Of a stretch of DNA of 10,308 bases, positions 1-6,115 are shown in pieces. The stretch covers positions 1 through 10,308 of the forward strand of contig CAYMCQ010000107.1 in the NCBI GenBank assembly GCA_964389025.1, in the 5' to 3' direction. A program made the translations under genes and the position numbers. Below the pieces are notes generated by a model. The model was not told the origin of the DNA. It made no database searches and saw only the letters and a program-made list of their open reading frames with translations. Every line of letters starts with the position of its first letter. Within the stretch, counting starts at the first letter, position 1. This DNA comes from CAYMCQ01 sp964389025. GTDB lineage: Bacteria; Verrucomicrobiota; Verrucomicrobiia; Limisphaerales; CAYMCQ01.

Positions 1-884
1 TGCTCGCGCGGCAACTGGATCGGGAGCGGCCGCACGATGTGCTTGCCGATGAGATGCGCGTAGCGCGCGTCCTTCGGGTTCACGGCGACGGCGGTGTCGC
101 CGGGGATGGTTTCGGGCCGCGTCGTGGCGATGGTGAGCCAAATTTTTCCATCGGCTCCGGGGAGCGCGGGCGTCCCGCCCGCACCGGTCGGCGTCCCGCC
201 GACCGGAATTCCCGCGCGCGAAGAAGATTCCGGCAAGACGCCGGAACCTGCGACCGGGACGGTCGCGCTCCCCATCGCATCGGATTCAGCCACCTCGACC
301 TTGAAGTGATACATGAAACTCTTCTGCGGTTTCATTTCCACTTCCTCGTCGGACAGCGCGGTCTGCGTGGCGGGACACCAGTTCACCATGCGTTTGCCGC
401 GATAGATGAGTCCCTTTTTGTAGAGATCAACGAACACGCGCTGGACGTTGCGCGAATATTCCGGGTCCATCGTGAAGCGTTCGCGCGTCCAGTCGCACGA
501 GCAACCGAGCTTCTTGAGTTGCGAGATGATGATGTCGCCGTGTTTTTCCTTCCACGTCCAGACTCGTTTCAGAAATTCCTCACGACCAAGATCGTATTTG
601 GATTTGTGTTCCTCTTTCTTGAGTTGCTTCTCGACCATCACCTGCGTCGCGATTCCTGCATGGTCGGTGCCCGGCAGCCAAAGAACTTCCTTGCCGTCCA
701 TGCGCGCTTTGCGGGCGAGGATGTCCTGAATGGTGTTGTTCAGAACGTGCCCCATGTGGAGAACGCCCGTCACGTTCGGCGGCGGAATGACGATGGAATA
801 TGCGGGCTTGGCAGACTTTTCATCGGCGGTGAAGCAGCCTTGCTTCAGCCAGAAGTCATACCATTTATCTTCGACGGACTGCGG
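1..884 (-). CDS. valS: valine--tRNA ligase, partial (N-terminal half)
   Basis: Cytosolic class I aminoacyl-tRNA synthetase that charges tRNA-Val with valine. The fragment is open at both ends: it begins inside the assembly gap and runs off the left window edge, leaving 294 full codons. Reading down the minus strand from 884 it gives SVEDKWYDFW near the N-terminus, PPPNVTGVLHMGH (the HIGH motif, bases 747-758), GTDHAGIATQ, the NWCP segment, and then the start of the CP1 editing domain with ATTRPET and GDTAVAVNPKD, which together are diagnostic of ValRS. Between MYHFKVEVAES and KIWLTIATTRPET lies an unusual Gly/Pro/Ala-rich stretch of about 38 residues, described as a separate palindromic insertion; the frame stays open through it. 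The start codon and perhaps 10-20 residues are missing in the gap. Family assignment is very secure; whether the enzyme with the insertion is fully active cannot be told from sequence. Confidence 0.96.
159..273. repeat. 115 bp palindromic insertion element inside valS
   Basis: The block is bounded by a perfect 10 bp inverted repeat, GGGGAGCGCG at 159-168 and CGCGCTCCCC at 264-273. Inside are four perfect stem-loops, each with a 5-nt loop: 166-182 (6 bp stem, loop GTCCC), 184-206 (9 bp stem, loop GTCCC), 228-246 (7 bp stem, loop AAGAC) and 250-266 (6 bp stem, loop GGGAC, the complement of GTCCC). In the valS frame it encodes a low-complexity peptide with GGTP, GAGGTPALPG and SSRAG pieces, absent from ordinary ValRS where this editing-domain strand is continuous. 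The arrangement resembles in-frame palindromic elements such as the Rickettsia palindromic elements. No target-site duplication is clear; ATCGG occurs near both sides but not at the exact ends. Confidence 0.75.
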
Positions 885-894
885 NNNNNNNNNN
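885..894. other. assembly gap (10 N)
   Basis: Ten Ns, a conventional scaffold-gap length that may not equal the real distance. It removes the start of valS and the spacer next to the GxxExxY cassette, whose left repeat begins 21 nt further on. The 60-odd bases from 895 to the stop of the GxxExxY gene contain only the repeat arm and no gene. Confidence 0.98.
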
Positions 895-914
895 CAGACA
901 TGAGATACGGATTT

Positions 915-944
915 AGACACGAATTTCACGAATTAACACGAATT
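915..944. repeat. left inverted-repeat arm of the GxxExxY cassette
   Basis: Read on the minus strand, this 30 bp arm is three AATTCGTG units with short spacers (TTA after the first unit ending in T, then A), ending TCT. It matches the right arm at 29 of 30 positions in inverted orientation. The only difference is a T/C after the first unit. Confidence 0.9.
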
Positions 945-955
945 GTGGAGAAGCG

Positions 956-1330
956 TCACAAGACAACCCGCTTCCAGAGCAATGAAACTTCACCGAAGTT
1001 GACGAGCAAGCCTGGTTTCAATTTCGCCGCCGCCAGATAATTGAGAACCTGCTTAACATGAGAGTCGGTCAGGCATTCCACAGCTTTGGCTTCTAAGATG
1101 ATTTTGTCCATAACAACGAAGTCGGCGAAATATTTATGTGCGAGAACAACACCTTTATACGAGACTGTGTATTCCTTCTCGCGAGAACATGCGATTGATT
1201 GCCGCCCGAATTCGATCACGAGCGCATCTTTGTAGATGACTTCGTCGCGACCTTTGCCGAGTTCACGATGCACTTCCATACAGCAGCCAACGATCTTAAA
1301 TGTTTCTTCCTTGTAAATCAGTTCGCCCAT
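956..1330 (-). CDS. GxxExxY protein, PD-(D/E)XK nuclease-like
   Basis: A 124-residue protein of the GxxExxY family (PDDEXK_3-like fold). The name-giving motif is seen as G27-R-D-E30-V-I-Y33, preceded by the typical IVGCCMEVHRELG helix. Nuclease-like residues are present: D70 (in FADFVV), E80-A-K82 (ILEAKAV) and Q94-V-L-N-Y98. Length is normal for the family and the frame is intact, so the gene is probably functional. The cellular role of the family is not established; a nucleic-acid role is inferred from the fold only. The ATG at 1330-1328 lies one base inside the right inverted-repeat arm, with no Shine-Dalgarno sequence, so the repeat forms its entire immediate leader. It sits between cimA and valS on the same strand but is probably a cassette passenger rather than part of their operon. 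Confidence 0.9.
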   Translation of the reverse strand: MGELIYKEETFKIVGCCMEVHRELGKGRDEVIYKDALVIEFGRQSIACSREKEYTVSYKGVVLAHKYFADFVVMDKIILEAKAVECLTDSHVKQVLNYLAAAKLKPGLLVNFGEVSLLWKRVVL

Positions 1331-1331
1331 A

Positions 1332-1361
1332 AATTCGTGCTAATTCGTGAAATTCGTGTCT
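1332..1361. repeat. right inverted-repeat arm of the GxxExxY cassette
   Basis: On the plus strand it reads AATTCGTG-CT-AATTCGTG-A-AATTCGTG-TCT, three near-tandem units of one 8-mer. Its inner edge is one base from the GxxExxY start codon and its outer base belongs to the cimA stop codon. Confidence 0.9.
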
Positions 1362-2923
1362 CACTTTTTCAACAGCGCGAACTCCATCGAGTCCACCAGC
1401 GCCTGCAAGCTGGCTTCGATGATGTTTTCGCTCACTCCGACTGTGCCCCATTCGTGTTTGCCGTCGGTGGATTCGATGAGCACGCGAGTTTTCGCGGCGG
1501 TGCCGGCGACTCCGTCGAGGATGCGGACTTTATAATCTATCAACGAAACTTTTTTCAGTTTCCGAAAGGATTTGGCAAGCGCATGACGCAACGCGCTGTC
1601 GAGGGCGTTAACGGGGCCATCGCCTTCGGCAACTTCGTCATGGACTTTTTTGCCAACGCGCACCCGCACTGTCGCTTCGCAAACAGATTGTTTCGAGTCG
1701 CGTCGCATCGAAACGTGATACTTGTCCACCGTGAAAAACAGTTCTGGATTGTGGTCGAGGGCGCCGCGAATCAGCAGCGCGAGCGACGCTTCCGCTGCCT
1801 CATATTCGTAACCTTCGTGTTCGCGCTGTTTGATTGTGTTGAGAATTTCTTTCAGCTCCGGCGTGTCGGTCTTGAGCTTGAAACCGAGCTCCTTCGCTTT
1901 CGCCAGAATGTTGCTGCGTCCGGCCATGTCGCTGATGAGAACGCGGCGGGAATTGCCGATGGCTTCGGGATTGATGTGCTCGTAGCTATTGGCGACGCGC
2001 CCGACAGCGTGCGCGTGCATTCCGCCTTTGTGGGCGAACGCGGTCGCGCCAACCCACGGCTGGCGTGGGTCGGGCTTGAAGTTCGCGATCTCATCAACGA
2101 AATGGGAAAGCTCGCGCAGCTTGGGCAATGAACTTTTCGGCACGCACGAGATACCCATCTTGAACGCGAGCGTCGGGATCACGCTCGTCAGATTGCAATT
2201 GCCCGTTCGCTCGCCGTAGCCGTTGATTGTGCCTTGCACCTGCGTCGCGCCGGCCTCGACTCCGGCGATGGCGTTGGCGACGCCGAAGCCGCAGTCGTTG
2301 TGCGTGTGGATGCCGACGCGCGCGGACAATTTGCTTCTGGCAAACGCAGTGATTCGGCTGATTTCGTTTGGCAAACAACCGCCATTGGTATCACAAAGCA
2401 CGATGCAATCAGCACCCGCTTTTTCCGCAGCCTGCCATGTAGCCAGCGCATAGTCCGGCTCGTTCTTGTAGCCGTCGAAAGAATGTTCGGCGTCGTAGAA
2501 AACAATTTTGCCGTGGTCTTTGAAAAATTTTATCGTGTCGCCGATCATCGCGAGGTTTTCATCTGGCGTGCAGCGCAGAACCTCGGTGACGTGCAGCAAC
2601 CACGTTTTGCCGACGATGCAGATGACGGGCGTCTCGGCATCGAGCAACTGCCGCATCAATTCATCCTTCTCGACGGCGATACCTTTGCGGCGCGTCATGC
2701 TGAACGCAGCGACTTTGGCGTTCTTGAATCTACGGCGTTTGACTTGCGTGAAAAACTCCATGTCCTTCGGATTGGAGCCGGGCCAGCCGCCTTCGATGTA
2801 ATGAATCCCGAAAGCATCGAGCTTTTCGGCGATGCGGAGTTTGTCCGCGACCGAAAAGTTCACGCCTTCGCCTTGCGAACCATCGCGTAGCGTTGTGTCG
2901 TAGATTTCCACTTCAGGTTTCAT
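1361..2923 (-). CDS. cimA: (R)-citramalate synthase
   Basis: Condenses pyruvate and acetyl-CoA to (R)-citramalate, the first step of the threonine-independent route to 2-oxobutanoate and isoleucine; cytosolic. With the ATG at 2923 it has 520 residues, a normal CimA length. The N-terminal HMGL-like TIM barrel shows YDTTLRDGSQGEG at 8-20 (catalytic Arg13, metal-binding Asp9) and metal-ligand HTHND at 206-210, followed by INGYGERTGNCNL at 233-245. The GGWPGSNPKD segment and the long form favour CimA over LeuA or homocitrate synthase. The C-terminal part from about 390 resembles the LeuA-type allosteric dimer domain (VRVRVGKKVHDEVAEGDGPV), consistent with isoleucine feedback control. A TTG at 2935 would add four residues; the ATG is preferred because family members start at this point. 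The stop codon touches the GxxExxY repeat arm. Confidence 0.95.
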   Translation of the reverse strand: MKPEVEIYDTTLRDGSQGEGVNFSVADKLRIAEKLDAFGIHYIEGGWPGSNPKDMEFFTQVKRRRFKNAKVAAFSMTRRKGIAVEKDELMRQLLDAETPVICIVGKTWLLHVTEVLRCTPDENLAMIGDTIKFFKDHGKIVFYDAEHSFDGYKNEPDYALATWQAAEKAGADCIVLCDTNGGCLPNEISRITAFARSKLSARVGIHTHNDCGFGVANAIAGVEAGATQVQGTINGYGERTGNCNLTSVIPTLAFKMGISCVPKSSLPKLRELSHFVDEIANFKPDPRQPWVGATAFAHKGGMHAHAVGRVANSYEHINPEAIGNSRRVLISDMAGRSNILAKAKELGFKLKTDTPELKEILNTIKQREHEGYEYEAAEASLALLIRGALDHNPELFFTVDKYHVSMRRDSKQSVCEATVRVRVGKKVHDEVAEGDGPVNALDSALRHALAKSFRKLKKVSLIDYKVRILDGVAGTAAKTRVLIESTDGKHEWGTVGVSENIIEASLQALVDSMEFALLKK

Positions 2924-2999
2924 GATTCCCGACAAACGGGAGCGGAATATCTACGCGAAAACGCGCGGTGTTGCAAAGGTGAAATCCAACGGGAAGCTC

Positions 3000-3482
3000 T
3001 TATCGGCGCGTTATCAAAGGTGGATTTTCCTTCAACCTCGAAAAATTCCCCTCCTCACAACACGCCACAAAACTCTCCGTGACTGACTTCAGTTCCTCCC
3101 AGCGCGCCCGGATGGTTTGGGATTCTTTGGGCGTGATCTCGTTGTCGCTCGCAGCCGTGGCGATGACCGCAAGCAAGTCGGCGAACTCCTGCACGATTTC
3201 ATTCGTCGCCGGGATGAGAAATTCCGGATGCGGCTTGCTGGACTTGGGATTGCGGATGAAAAAACCGCCTGCTCGCTGGCAAAGCCATTGGACGATGCGC
3301 TGGTCGTTCGTGGCGCGCATCAGCGCTTCGATGCGGTCAAGCGGATTGGCTGTGCCGCTTCCTGTGCCGTCATCCGGTTCTGCCCATTTGTAAATCATCG
3401 AGAGCGACAGCCCGAGGTCGGCGGCGACCTGTTTAGCGCTGCACTTCTGGAAAACTTCGCGGAGGATTTCGTGCGATTGCAT
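3000..3482 (-). CDS. helix-turn-helix protein, phage CII/CP76-like
   Basis: A 160-residue soluble protein. Residues 14-34 form a clear helix-turn-helix (SAKQVAADLGLSLSMIYKWAE), followed by NPLDRIEALMRATND and a WLCQRAGGFF segment, the layout of the phage regulatory CII-like (CP76) family. The C-terminal half (95-140) is mostly helical and may mediate multimerisation. I recognise this as a stand-alone chromosomal gene in Verrucomicrobia rather than a phage gene; its target is unknown. A TTG at 3503 would extend it by seven residues (MPRHRAP), but the ATG at 3482 fits the conserved start better; neither has a Shine-Dalgarno sequence. It lies 76 nt upstream of cimA on the same strand, so co-transcription is possible. 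Confidence 0.8.
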   Translation of the reverse strand: MQSHEILREVFQKCSAKQVAADLGLSLSMIYKWAEPDDGTGSGTANPLDRIEALMRATNDQRIVQWLCQRAGGFFIRNPKSSKPHPEFLIPATNEIVQEFADLLAVIATAASDNEITPKESQTIRARWEELKSVTESFVACCEEGNFSRLKENPPLITRR

Positions 3483-3504
3483 GGGCGCACGATGGCGCGG
3501 CAAT

Positions 3505-3529
3505 GAAAAATTAAAAAGGAAAAATTAAA
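3505..3529. repeat. short A/T-rich direct repeat between tRNA-Ala and the HTH gene
   Basis: GAAAAATTAAA occurs at 3505-3515 and again at 3519-3529. On the minus strand this gives U-rich tracts just after the tRNA, which might aid 3' end formation, but there is no stem-loop before them. Confidence 0.4.
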
Positions 3530-3547
3530 TCACGCTCAATCGAAGGC

Positions 3548-3623
3548 TGGTGGAGCCGAGGGGATTCGAACCCCTGACCCCCACAATGCCATTGTGGTGC
3601 TCTACCAACTGAGCTACGACCCC
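3548..3623 (-). tRNA. tRNA-Ala (anticodon GGC)
   Basis: The minus strand folds into a complete 76-nt cloverleaf with encoded CCA. Acceptor GGGGTCG pairs with CGGCTCC and includes the G3-U70 wobble that is the main identity element for alanyl-tRNA synthetase. The D arm is GCTC/GAGC, the anticodon stem CCACA/TGTGG with loop ATGGCAT (anticodon GGC, reading GCC and GCU), and the T arm AGGGG-TTCGAAT-CCCCT. The discriminator is A. It stands alone; no other tRNA is adjacent. Confidence 0.97.
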
Positions 3624-3636
3624 GACCAGTGGTGAA

Positions 3637-3665
3637 AAGGTAGGGAGGTGTTGCGAACGTGTCAA
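3637..3665 (-). promoter_or_regulatory. sigma70-type promoter of tRNA-Ala
   Basis: On the minus strand there is a perfect -35 box TTGACA (3665-3660), a 17-nt spacer, and TACCTT (3642-3637) as -10 box, keeping the most conserved T1, A2 and T6. Start of transcription would fall about 7 nt before the mature 5' end of the tRNA, a plausible short leader for RNase P. Confidence 0.7.
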
Positions 3666-3681
3666 AGAGTTTCATGAAGAA

Positions 3682-3736
3682 GTGACGAGTGAGATGCGAC
3701 GAGATAACGGGACCCGCTGTTGCTCTCACTTGTCAC
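3682..3736. repeat. inverted repeat between the hybrid kinase and tRNA-Ala
   Basis: GTGACGAGTGAGA (3682-3694) is the inverse of TCTCACTTGTCAC (3724-3736) with one mismatch, around a 29-nt loop. It lies 18 nt beyond the kinase stop codon and 17 nt upstream of the tRNA promoter. There is no T-run, so it is not a classical intrinsic terminator, but it could still stabilise the kinase mRNA 3' end. Confidence 0.5.
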
Positions 3737-3754
3737 TCATCGCACATCACTGAC

Positions 3755-5986
3755 CTAACTGGCTTTGGTTTTCTCCAAAATCGTCCGGAGCTTGTCGCGC
3801 AAATCATCCGGCCTGAAAGGTTTTTGGAGGAAACCGGCAAGTCCTTTTCCAGCAAAACGGTCTGTCGCATCCTGTTCGTTGTAGCCGCTCATCAACAGGA
3901 CGCGCGCGCCCGGATTGATGCGGCGGATTTCGCGGAAGGCTTCGTCGCCGTTCAAGCGCGGCATCGTCATGTCCAGCACCACGGCCTGAATGTCCGTGGA
4001 ATTTTTCCGGAAAGTCTCCACGCCTTCGCGCCCATCGCAGGCTTTCAAAACCGAGAAGCCGAAACTTTCCAACATGCGCGTGGTGACGATGCGAACGGAT
4101 TCTTCATCGTCAACGACGAGGATGGTTCCCTGGCCACGCCATGACGAACTGGCGGTGACGGTTTTCTGCGAAGGAATTTTCGCTCCGTTGCAGGGCAGAA
4201 GAAGCTTGAACGCGCTGCCGTGTCCCGGCTCGCTGTAAACTTTGAGCGAGCCTTTGTGGCCGCGCACGATGCCGAGCACGGCGGCGAGTCCAAGTCCTCT
4301 CCCGGTGAATTTGGTGGTGAAGAACGGGTCGAAGATTTTTGCCTTCACTTCGTGCGTCATGCCGCTGCCTGTATCGGAGACTTCGAGAAAAACGTAGTCT
4401 CCACCAGGCAGGCTGGGAGCAAGGTAAGTTTTAGAAAGATAGTCCTGGTCGGCGTTGACGACGCCAGTGGTGATGTTGATGACACCACTGTTGTCGCCAA
4501 TCGCCTCAGAGGCGTTGATGACGAGGTTCATGATGACCTGCTGTATCTGGCTGGGGTCGGCTTTAATCGCGGGCAAGTTCGAGGCGAGATTAAATTTGAG
4601 CGTGATCTTTTTGTTGATTGAGACGTTAAGCAACTGCGCCGTCTCTTCGATCAACGAATTCAGCGCCACGTCTTGAACAACAAACTGGCCTCGACCCGAG
4701 TAGGCGAGCATTTGGCGGCAGAGACCGGCGGCCCGGATGGAAGTCTTTTCGATGTTCGCAATGTTCTGGCGCGCGGGGAAGCTCTCGGGCATCTGCATTT
4801 GCGCGAGGCTGGCGTTGCCCATGATGGCGGTGAGAAGATTGTTGAAGTCATGCGCGATGCCGCCGGCAAGGATGCCGAGGCTTTCGAGTTTCTGGCTGTC
4901 GAGGAGTTTGCGTTCGAGAGTCAGGCGCTGCTCCTCGGCATGGCGGCGGTCGGTGATGTTCCTGAAAATTCCGAGAACGAGCGGCGGCTGATTTTCCTGC
5001 TCCAGGAACGAATTGGCGACCTCGAGGTCAACGACTTTGCCGCAGCGAAACGCAATTTTCCGCTCGAAATACGGCACGATGTTTCGTTTCCGAAACCGCT
5101 CCTGATACTGGCGCACCACATTGTCGCTGATTTCTTCCGGGTAACACACGCTCAGTGGCTGGCCTTCCAATTCCGACACCGACAGACCGACAAGCCGGCA
5201 AAAGGCCGGGTTGACCGCCACGATGATTCCGCGCTCGTCAGTCAATCTCATGCCGTCGGCGGATTTTTCCCAGATCGAGCGGAAGCGGCGTTCGGAATCA
5301 CGCACGCTCTCTTCCATCTTGCGCCGCTCCGTCACGTCCAGTGCCATGCTGCAAACGAACTTTCGCCCATTGCGGTCCTGGAACGGAAATTTCGAGACGA
5401 GCCATTCGCGCAGGTTGCCGTCGGGATCGGGAATGGTTTCGGACATTTCCAGAGTTCTGTTCTTTTTAAGCACTTCGGTGTGGTGCTCGCGAAGTTGTTT
5501 GGCGACTTTCTCCGGCCAGAGTTCGGAGCCGGTCTTGCCCTTGATCGCGTCGAGGGAGGTTTTGAAAAACTGCTCGAACGGTTTGTTGACGTAAACAAAG
5601 TGGCTGCTCTCATCTTTGATCCAGGCAACGGCGGGATTGTTGTCCGCGAAGTGCCTGAAGCGCTCCTGTGTTTCCAGAAGGTCCTCCTCCACTTGCCGGT
5701 GTTTCGCAAACATCCGGTTGATGTAGAAGATTGCGAGGAGCAGAGAGACTGAAGCGATGAGCGCAAAAACTTCCTCCCGCACAACTGACGCGAGAGGATC
5801 AGGAATGATCGCCAGCCCCGGGAATGTCAGAACAAACCGGAATAACAGCATGCAAACGAACGCAGCGAAAAGTGTCACTGAAACGATGTGTGAGCGGGTG
5901 ACGCTAATGCTGACCGGCAGAACAACAATGGTCACGGCCAGTTGTATGACCAGCGTGATCAGTCCAAGTATTTCCGCTGTTTGCAT
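3755..5986 (-). CDS. membrane hybrid sensor histidine kinase (PAS-PAS-HisKA-HATPase-REC)
   Basis: A 743-residue inner-membrane hybrid kinase. Three hydrophobic segments lie at about 7-29, 34-56 and 72-90, followed by a short coiled linker, PAS domains at about 105-222 and 228-345, HisKA at about 365-430 with the phosphoacceptor His379 in GGIAHDFNN, and an ATPase domain at about 470-597 with the N box (N491, NASEAI), G1 DTGSG (538-542) and G2 GRGLGLA (562-568). A C-terminal receiver (620-737) keeps the acidic pair D626/D627, phosphoacceptor D672 (VVLDMTMP), S700 and K722 (QKPF). All residues needed for autophosphorylation and intramolecular transfer are present. No separate response regulator or Hpt gene is adjacent, so partners and signal are unknown; the periplasmic part is very small, suggesting a cytoplasmic or membrane signal read by the PAS domains. 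The ATG at 5986 has no clear ribosome-binding site. Confidence 0.93.
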   Translation of the reverse strand: MQTAEILGLITLVIQLAVTIVVLPVSISVTRSHIVSVTLFAAFVCMLLFRFVLTFPGLAIIPDPLASVVREEVFALIASVSLLLAIFYINRMFAKHRQVEEDLLETQERFRHFADNNPAVAWIKDESSHFVYVNKPFEQFFKTSLDAIKGKTGSELWPEKVAKQLREHHTEVLKKNRTLEMSETIPDPDGNLREWLVSKFPFQDRNGRKFVCSMALDVTERRKMEESVRDSERRFRSIWEKSADGMRLTDERGIIVAVNPAFCRLVGLSVSELEGQPLSVCYPEEISDNVVRQYQERFRKRNIVPYFERKIAFRCGKVVDLEVANSFLEQENQPPLVLGIFRNITDRRHAEEQRLTLERKLLDSQKLESLGILAGGIAHDFNNLLTAIMGNASLAQMQMPESFPARQNIANIEKTSIRAAGLCRQMLAYSGRGQFVVQDVALNSLIEETAQLLNVSINKKITLKFNLASNLPAIKADPSQIQQVIMNLVINASEAIGDNSGVINITTGVVNADQDYLSKTYLAPSLPGGDYVFLEVSDTGSGMTHEVKAKIFDPFFTTKFTGRGLGLAAVLGIVRGHKGSLKVYSEPGHGSAFKLLLPCNGAKIPSQKTVTASSSWRGQGTILVVDDEESVRIVTTRMLESFGFSVLKACDGREGVETFRKNSTDIQAVVLDMTMPRLNGDEAFREIRRINPGARVLLMSGYNEQDATDRFAGKGLAGFLQKPFRPDDLRDKLRTILEKTKAS

Positions 5987-6115
5987 TTTGTTGCGTTGGT
6001 TACGGGCGTCAAACGACCAAGATTTCGCAAGTTTCAGGCCATTTGCACACGGTTTTTAACGGTCTGCCGCACTGATGAGTTTGACCGTTTGCGCCTTTTC
6101 CCGCAGTCTCTGCTC
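5987..6115. promoter_or_regulatory. divergent intergenic region, kinase / aroC
   Basis: The 129 bp between the start codons of the kinase (minus) and aroC (plus) must hold both promoters unless leaders are very short. A TTGACC at 6082-6087 could be a -35 box for aroC, but the matching -10 position is poor. A 7 bp inverted repeat, AACGGTC (6058-6064) and GACCGTT (6083-6089), with an 18-nt spacer overlaps it and could be an operator. No box is convincing. Confidence 0.35.

Larger units (their letters stand above)
915..1361 (-). mobile_element. putative inverted-repeat cassette carrying the GxxExxY gene
   Basis: A 447 bp unit consisting of almost nothing but one GxxExxY gene between two 30 bp inverted arms (915-944 and 1332-1361; 29/30 match). 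The right arm ends on the last base of the cimA stop codon; the left arm lies 11 nt beyond the gene's stop. No transposase is present and no target-site duplication is visible (outer flanks GGATTTA and CACTTTT differ). Mobility is therefore inferred from the architecture, in the manner of a MITE or a nuclease-carrying cassette, and is not demonstrated. Confidence 0.6.

Noticed and set aside
39..1040. Long open frame on the plus strand opposite valS
   Set aside because: It is the complement of a clear ValRS reading frame and runs across the N gap; its sequence has no family features.
915..1361. CRISPR-like reading of the repeated AATTCGTG units
   Set aside because: Units are 8 bp with 1-2 nt spacers and form inverted arms around a gene; there are no spacers of CRISPR type.
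1199..2131. 310-codon plus-strand frame opposite cimA
   Set aside because: Shadow of CimA in GC-rich DNA; the minus-strand product has all catalytic motifs.
2927..2995. Promoter or hairpin ahead of cimA (TCCCG/CGGGA stem; TTTGCA with GATATT)
   Set aside because: The stem is only 5 bp and both boxes match consensus poorly.
3000..3623. Integrated element at tRNA-Ala with the CII-like gene
   Set aside because: No integrase and no repeated tRNA 3' end is present, and housekeeping genes follow at once.
3511..3729. Small minus-strand frame over the tRNA
   Set aside because: It reads through tRNA-Ala and its promoter, so it is a chance frame.
4673..5752. 359-codon plus-strand frame opposite the hybrid kinase
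   Set aside because: Shadow frame; the kinase on the minus strand is complete with all conserved boxes.
6058..6089. 7 bp inverted repeat AACGGTC/GACCGTT as an operator
   Set aside because: Too short and widely spaced to claim; noted only within the divergent region entry.
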